In this document: in pieces, positions 59,568-64,000 of the stretch
Layout: the number at the start of each line of letters is the position of its first letter
Numbering within the stretch: position 1 is the first letter of the stretch
Origin: Lentinus brumalis
Taxonomy: Eukaryota > Basidiomycota > Agaricomycetes > Polyporales > Polyporaceae
Assembly (NCBI GenBank): GCA_001792895.1
Contig: MARA01000002.1
Span: 1,674,001 to 1,738,000, forward strand
DNA length: 64,000 nt
Direction of reading: 5' to 3'
Program-made: the position numbers and the translations under genes
The notes under the pieces: generated by a model
The model's database searches: none
What the model was told of the DNA's origin: nothing
What the model saw: only the letters and a program-made list of their open reading frames with translations

Positions 59568-60559
59568 AGCGCGAAGGTGTCCAGCACTCCGAGTCCGTGG
59601 TCTGGGGAGACGACAAGAAGCGCTTTCACAAGTTAAGTAGCAGTCAAGATGAGCATGCAAGCCGCAAGACACGCTGTCGCAAGGGGTTAGTGGATGGTGG
59701 TTGTCGAAGAGAGACAGTCTTCAGAGAGCAGTCACCCGCATGCGCGCTTGCGCGCGGTCCACTGGTGCCGCTGGCACAGACAAATTCAACTCTACTCTGC
59801 CCCGAAACTTCAAATTCATGTATACTACCGCTGCCCGCAACCTACAACCTCTACCGTACATTCTGCACGAAGCTCAGGCCGAGCGACAACGAGGAGGCAA
59901 TGAATGTCCATCTGTCCATGTTACTACTTATTACGGCTGCTCGCACAAAATATATGAGATCCTCTGAAACTTCGAGAGGACATTCGGCTGGGGCTGAGCG
60001 GCGAGCGCGAAGTTTAGACGTCGGGAAGCCCAATACACATACAAGTTCAAAGCGAAGTTCTCGCCTGGAGTCGCCAGCTCGAGCGGACTCAGTATCGATC
60101 GTTGTGAAAGCGACTTAGTGTCAGTAAGAAGAATTGCAAGGCACTCTCCTTCCTCGAGGTGTGTCTCTTCTGGCTCAGAGCAAGACGACGACAGAGCAAG
60201 CACCCAAGAGGCAAGGCAAGCTCGTAGCTGATCGGCGAACAGAGAGACGCGGCCGTGAGTCATCGAGACCTCAGTCCCTTCGGAGAGTTCGGTAAACGCG
60301 CGCAAAGGACTTGCAGTACTACGTCTGAGCAGTCTAGAGGAGCTAGTATATTGTCGAGGCGGAAGATTTGTACGGAGAGAAAGCAGTAGATACAGTGCAA
60401 AATCACCTCAAAGCAACAGGCTAAGTATACAGCAACAGCAACGAATCTTGGATAGTAGCGATGTGCGGTGCGAAGAGCAGAGCGAGGTTGTACACACACG
60501 ACTACACAGCGTGTGCGACGGGCTATTCCGTACGTAGTACACCAGTCAGAACGCGATGT
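59568..60559. other. intergenic region SVP26 / DUF6534 gene
   Basis: About 1 kb. It should contain the SVP26 promoter and the 3' end of the DUF6534 gene. Open frames at 59597-60118 (plus) and 59931-60305 (minus) have no recognisable motif. The minus-strand segment around 60260-60560 may hold a last exon of the DUF6534 gene. Confidence 0.4.
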
Positions 60560-62420
60560 GATGCATGCCTGGAGCACACTCACGGAAGGACCGGATTCGG
60601 AAGTGTGATGCATCGGATTGACCTGGAACGACGCACGGGCAAGGACCGAAAGTGGTATTGACGAGTCGAGTTGAGTGGTTGGCAGCCCCGTGGGGAAGTC
60701 CTCTACGCGCAGCGCAGTGGTTAATATCGGCGTGCTGCCGTGGTGCATCGTATGCGTAGAGGTCCGTGCGATGAGGTCCTTCTCGGCATTGAGAACGGCT
60801 AAAAACGAGCAGACGTGCACTTAGAGGTCGAGTCAGCGATGCCGCGTCGCTGACATGGGAACAACCACTCACATTTGGCAAGCACCCAGTATAGGGCGAG
60901 GAAAAGGAACGAAGTTGGCATGATGTAGTACTGCCAGATATGCCTCAGCTATCGGACGCACAACACAAAGATACGCGGCGCACGAAGATCAATGAGAGTG
61001 TAACTAGCGCACTTGTGTGAGGTCAGATCTCACGACTCACAAGAGAGAAAGTAGCATACTCACAGATTCAGAAGTCCAGTGTTGATGATAAACATGGGAA
61101 TCGTTTGTATGACTTCATCGAACCTGCAGGGAACATTCAGTCGCTAGTCTGGTGGGACTGGAGCCAGCGTTTTCACCTTCTGAGACCAGTAAGAAATCGG
61201 CGGCACACCGAGATCATGGAAATAGCGATACAAGTGTCGGCCACGATCTGCAGAGCGAATGCGAGGTAGAAGCTCCACTATATGAACGATAAGAAGGCAA
61301 ACTTCATATCGTGGGTGGAGTTACCGACCTGCAATCCTTGCAAATCGTCGAACGACTTCATTATGAGTCTATGGAGAAAGGTGTCAGCATTCTTCGCATT
61401 GATACATATGTGAAGGGCAACAGGCGTACTGCGCGTGACCGTAAACTGCAAGATTCGCAATGAGCGATCGCATGTCGTCAAAGATCAACCACTCACATAT
61501 ACCCATGGCTGGTTGGCCACACTTGATCAGTCCAAGTCGCGATATACCTCGATGCGACACTCACCGAGGAGAGCCACAGCAAAAACGATCTGCTCAAAAT
61601 CAGTTAATGGTTGGTCGTTACAAGAGCGGAGAGCGGACGAATGCGCACCACAATTATTGGCATGAGGACCTTCCTATTGTTGTCTGTGGCGGCATCAATC
61701 GTATCAAGGCGTCGACTGATTTCTGCGGAATATCGACCTACATTTCCATATTCTATGCGCGTATCCTCTGAGGAAGACCAAGTTAGCGGTGCGCCAGACT
61801 AGTACTGATACGTGAGACACCCACAAGCGAATGAGGACAGTGTTGCATTCCTGTGTACCGTAAGCCAGCAATCCGAGCATTGCGATATAAGCCTCTTACC
61901 GTCGTGATGAGAATGGCCTAGTGAAAATGAGTGTCTCGATTGGCTACACGAGAGTCTAGTACTCACGCCATAAGCCCATATAACATGAGGGAACCCGGCA
62001 GGGTTCCCGTGGATTACTATGTCGTAGTAGTACACCACACACGTGAGTAATACCAAGTGCACGGTGTCGACAAGCCTGCGCGCAAGCTTCAGCCGTAGAT
62101 AAGGGAGAAGGCGGCGAGCACTAACCATATTGCCGCAACCTAGGAGCGGTCCAGCGTTGATATGAGCTGGCTCAACACAACAGAAGGTAGCCTTACGAAG
62201 CATTGTGTCCGCCAAGTACTAATGCCGCGACCATGACGATGATAGTATAGCAACACTTGCCCCGATGTTACTCCATATAGTCTACGTGAGCGACGTTAGC
62301 TACCGGGGCACTTGAACAACACAGAGAGGGTGAGTAGGAGACGTACAATGCTGCCACAGTGAATCCGACCAAACCGACTCCTATCGTCAGGTCGAGTACG
62401 TGATTAAGCTCACGGGACAT
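60560..62420 (-). CDS. DUF6534-type seven-helix membrane protein
   Basis: Many short exons on the minus strand give the plan of the Agaricomycete DUF6534 family. The start MSRELNHVLDLTIGVGLVGF is followed by helix two (YGVTSGQVLLYYHRH). Next come DTVHLVLLTCVVYYYDIVIH with GNPAGFPHVIWAYG, then LAFALQIVADTCIAISMISV with CRRFLTGLRR, FDEVIQTIPMFIINTGLLNL, and HIWQYYIMPTSFLFLALYWV with LAK, leading to VLNAEKDLIARTSTHTMHHG. The helix order with a short GNP loop and a final NAR/NAE block is characteristic. Function is unknown; the fold resembles a receptor. The 3' end is uncertain and is put near the GT step after SESGPSV (about 60600-60560). Some internal exons (61500-61750) could not be placed with confidence. 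Confidence 0.6.
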
Positions 62421-63524
62421 TCGGTGACAGAGCCGGATGCCAGAGGACGATGTTCATGCATGAGTCTCGGTGAACGAGACGAGGCCCCTGCGGCCCGCAC
62501 CAGTACTTGCGCGAAGCTCCCTGGACGCGCGCGTGTAGCTCGATGTACTCGTTGAGGGTGGCTGCCTCGAGATAAGCCCTTTCGGTGACAATGACAGCGC
62601 TTTGGAGGTGGCCTGAGGGGAAGTAGGAGAGCAAGCCAGAGGCCAGCGGGGCGGTAGTCCGGGCAAGAACGAGGACAGTGTACGGGCGACGAGCGCGATA
62701 GCGGGAAGCAAAGAAAACAAGCAAGCAATCCCCAGATATGTCGCGAGTATGTGCACGAATGCTACAGCACGGTCGAGCCAATGAGGGTGAGGTGAGTGTG
62801 GAAAGAAAGCTGCGACGATGGCGAACTGCGGGAGATTCGCGACAATCTGCAACTCAGCAACTCCGCGACAATCGGATACCGGGTCGTACATTGCCCGGCA
62901 TACGAGACGTCCGTAAGTATCAAACCCACGATGCTCGTGTCACGGTCAAATAGGCGAGTACTGCTCGCGAGGACTATGCTTGCTGAGGGAGGAGTGGCCC
63001 GAGTGGTTGAAAGATGCACGCTTCCGTCACCCACGCTACGGACGTAGATCTCAAACGTCAATCGGTGACCCTTTTCAGGACCTGGACAGTCCGAGGATGG
63101 TCCACTGTCGCCGAATGACTCAAAGAATTTGCAAATGCAGAGCACGTAAACAGACAAGTCGCGACGTCCGTTCCTTTCAATGATGCTGACATAGGGCGAT
63201 ACAGGATATCTACCAGTAAGATAACGATGAGTAGCGTACGGAAGTCCGAAACTATGTATGCATGACAGCGTAGGCGAAAATAATACACGCGGAATAAGAT
63301 AGACATACCAAGAAGGGTGACTGGTACGAATACAGTTGGCCACTTTATCTACAAGGGGCTATATGTAGAGATGAATCATCACGAACGAGAGGACGTCAGC
63401 TGGCAGGCAATATATCAGACCACCTTGGAGATATACACAGCTCTGCGGACCGTCTAGTCAGTAAATATCATGAAACCAGTATAGACTTTTAGGTAGGGGA
63501 CGACATACCGGGAGAAGAGAACAC
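62421..63524 (-). other. uncertain coding region, possible membrane protein
   Basis: Minus-strand segments look coding but do not join well. One reads ANLPQFAIVAAFFPHSPHPH with AVAFVHILATYLGIACLFSL (about 62850-62700). Another reads YLEAATLNEYIELHARVQGA with SRKYWCGPQ (about 62580-62480). Further up is HAYIVSDFRTLLIVILLVDI (about 63260-63200). Together they suggest a small membrane protein, perhaps a relative of the neighbouring seven-helix gene, but I cannot set a start, stop or family. Confidence 0.3.
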
Positions 63525-64000
63525 CTAGAGACGATTACCCTTGGGGTATGTCTCTGGCAAACCGGAACCGTGCGAGTGCTCCGCGCGAGCTTTAGCAGCC
63601 ATCTCCCACAGCGACGGTCCGCCGCGCGCAGCGTCCATCCACTCCTTGCACGGGTCGACACCGAGACGAGGCGACAGAACTACATAGAGGCGATCGTCTT
63701 TTTTCCTCGCCCACTTCGCCAGAGTGCAGAAGGTCGCCTTCGGAGATGTGACGTCCTTGCCTGGATACCGTGCAATTTGATACCATGGATTCGTGAGCCA
63801 CTTCCCCTCTGCAACGGTTAGGACGATCATCCGCAGCGATCGGTGCTCCAGGATGCCCGGCGGGAGCCGCAGCGACTCCTGCTTGAAGTCGTTGCCCACA
63901 TCCAGGTAGGGCAGCGCGAGGTGTGTGAGATTCGGGAGGAGGTTGTGGGGGGAGAATGACGAGACGGTCATATCGAGAAGGCGCAGGTGGGTGACGTTAT
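63525..64000 (-). CDS. C-terminal part of an F-box/LRR-like protein, cut by the window edge
   Basis: The frame is open from the right edge to TAG at 63525. It starts inside the protein with NVTHLRLLDMTVSSF, then NLLPNLTHLALPYLDVGNDF, typical of the Leu-rich tail of Agaricomycete F-box-like proteins. RSLRMIVLTVAEGKWL and DDRLYVVLSPRLG follow, which is the usual closing part where residents of this family end in a strand and a polar tail. The N-terminal F-box and the start lie to the right of the window. Such proteins are numerous in Agaricomycete genomes and are presumed substrate receptors of SCF ubiquitin ligases. Confidence 0.6.
   Translation of the reverse strand, partial: NVTHLRLLDMTVSSFSPHNLLPNLTHLALPYLDVGNDFKQESLRLPPGILEHRSLRMIVLTVAEGKWLTNPWYQIARYPGKDVTSPKATFCTLAKWARKKDDRLYVVLSPRLGVDPCKEWMDAARGGPSLWEMAAKARAEHSHGSGLPETYPKGNRL

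Overview
The window looks like nuclear DNA of a basidiomycete fungus, most likely an Agaricomycete. Genes are dense and broken by many GT-AG introns of about 50-60 bases. Intergenic gaps are short, divergent promoters are common, and several proteins are of Agaricomycete type (a WW-domain membrane protein, a DUF6534-type seven-helix protein, an F-box/LRR protein). I saw no bacterial operon structure, CRISPR array, rRNA or convincing tRNA. All intron-containing coordinates below run from start codon to stop codon; splice sites were read by eye.

Layout. 1-4292: the 3' part of a decayed non-LTR (LINE-type) retrotransposon with reverse transcriptase, RNase H, a CCHC-like zinc knuckle and an A-rich tail. 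4702-6452: a WW-domain membrane protein. 6576-13432: a nucleoporin (NUP82/NUP88) divergent from a proteasome alpha subunit (PRE10), then RPN12 divergent from the catalytic beta1 subunit (PRE3), so three proteasome genes lie in 3.5 kb. 13569-15095: an unrecognised gene. 15830-17495: a Gfo/Idh/MocA oxidoreductase. 17855-20024: the replication licensing factor CDT1. 20281-22603: a sugar transporter. 22604-25405: a 2.8-kb stretch without a convincing gene. 25406-30532: a CCCH zinc-finger protein, Rho-GDI and COQ2.

30813-42239 is rich in ribosome-production genes: RIX1 (60S maturation), an Rrn11-like RNA polymerase I initiation factor, an Laa2-like trafficking protein, and the RNA polymerase I largest subunit RPA190. 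In RPA190 the catalytic NADFDGD motif is spread over micro-exons of 14, 18 and 21 bases. 43304-53586 holds a small Cys-rich candidate gene, the splicing factor SF3B6/p14, a secreted GPI-type PEBP protein, LCL2, a KEN-box phosphoprotein, and the divergent pair eIF4A-III/FAL1 and SF3A3. 53724-59567 holds a synaptojanin-type inositol phosphatase and the ER-Golgi adaptor SVP26. The right end has a DUF6534-type membrane protein, an uncertain membrane-protein region and the C-terminal part of an F-box/LRR-like gene that runs off the window.

Most of the window is conserved housekeeping. I did not find a defence system, a biosynthetic cluster or any clearly undescribed multi-gene system. The points most worth checking are the RPA190 micro-exons, the proteasome and Pol I neighbourhoods, the unrecognised gene at 13569-15095, the KEN-box protein, and the small Cys-rich candidate.
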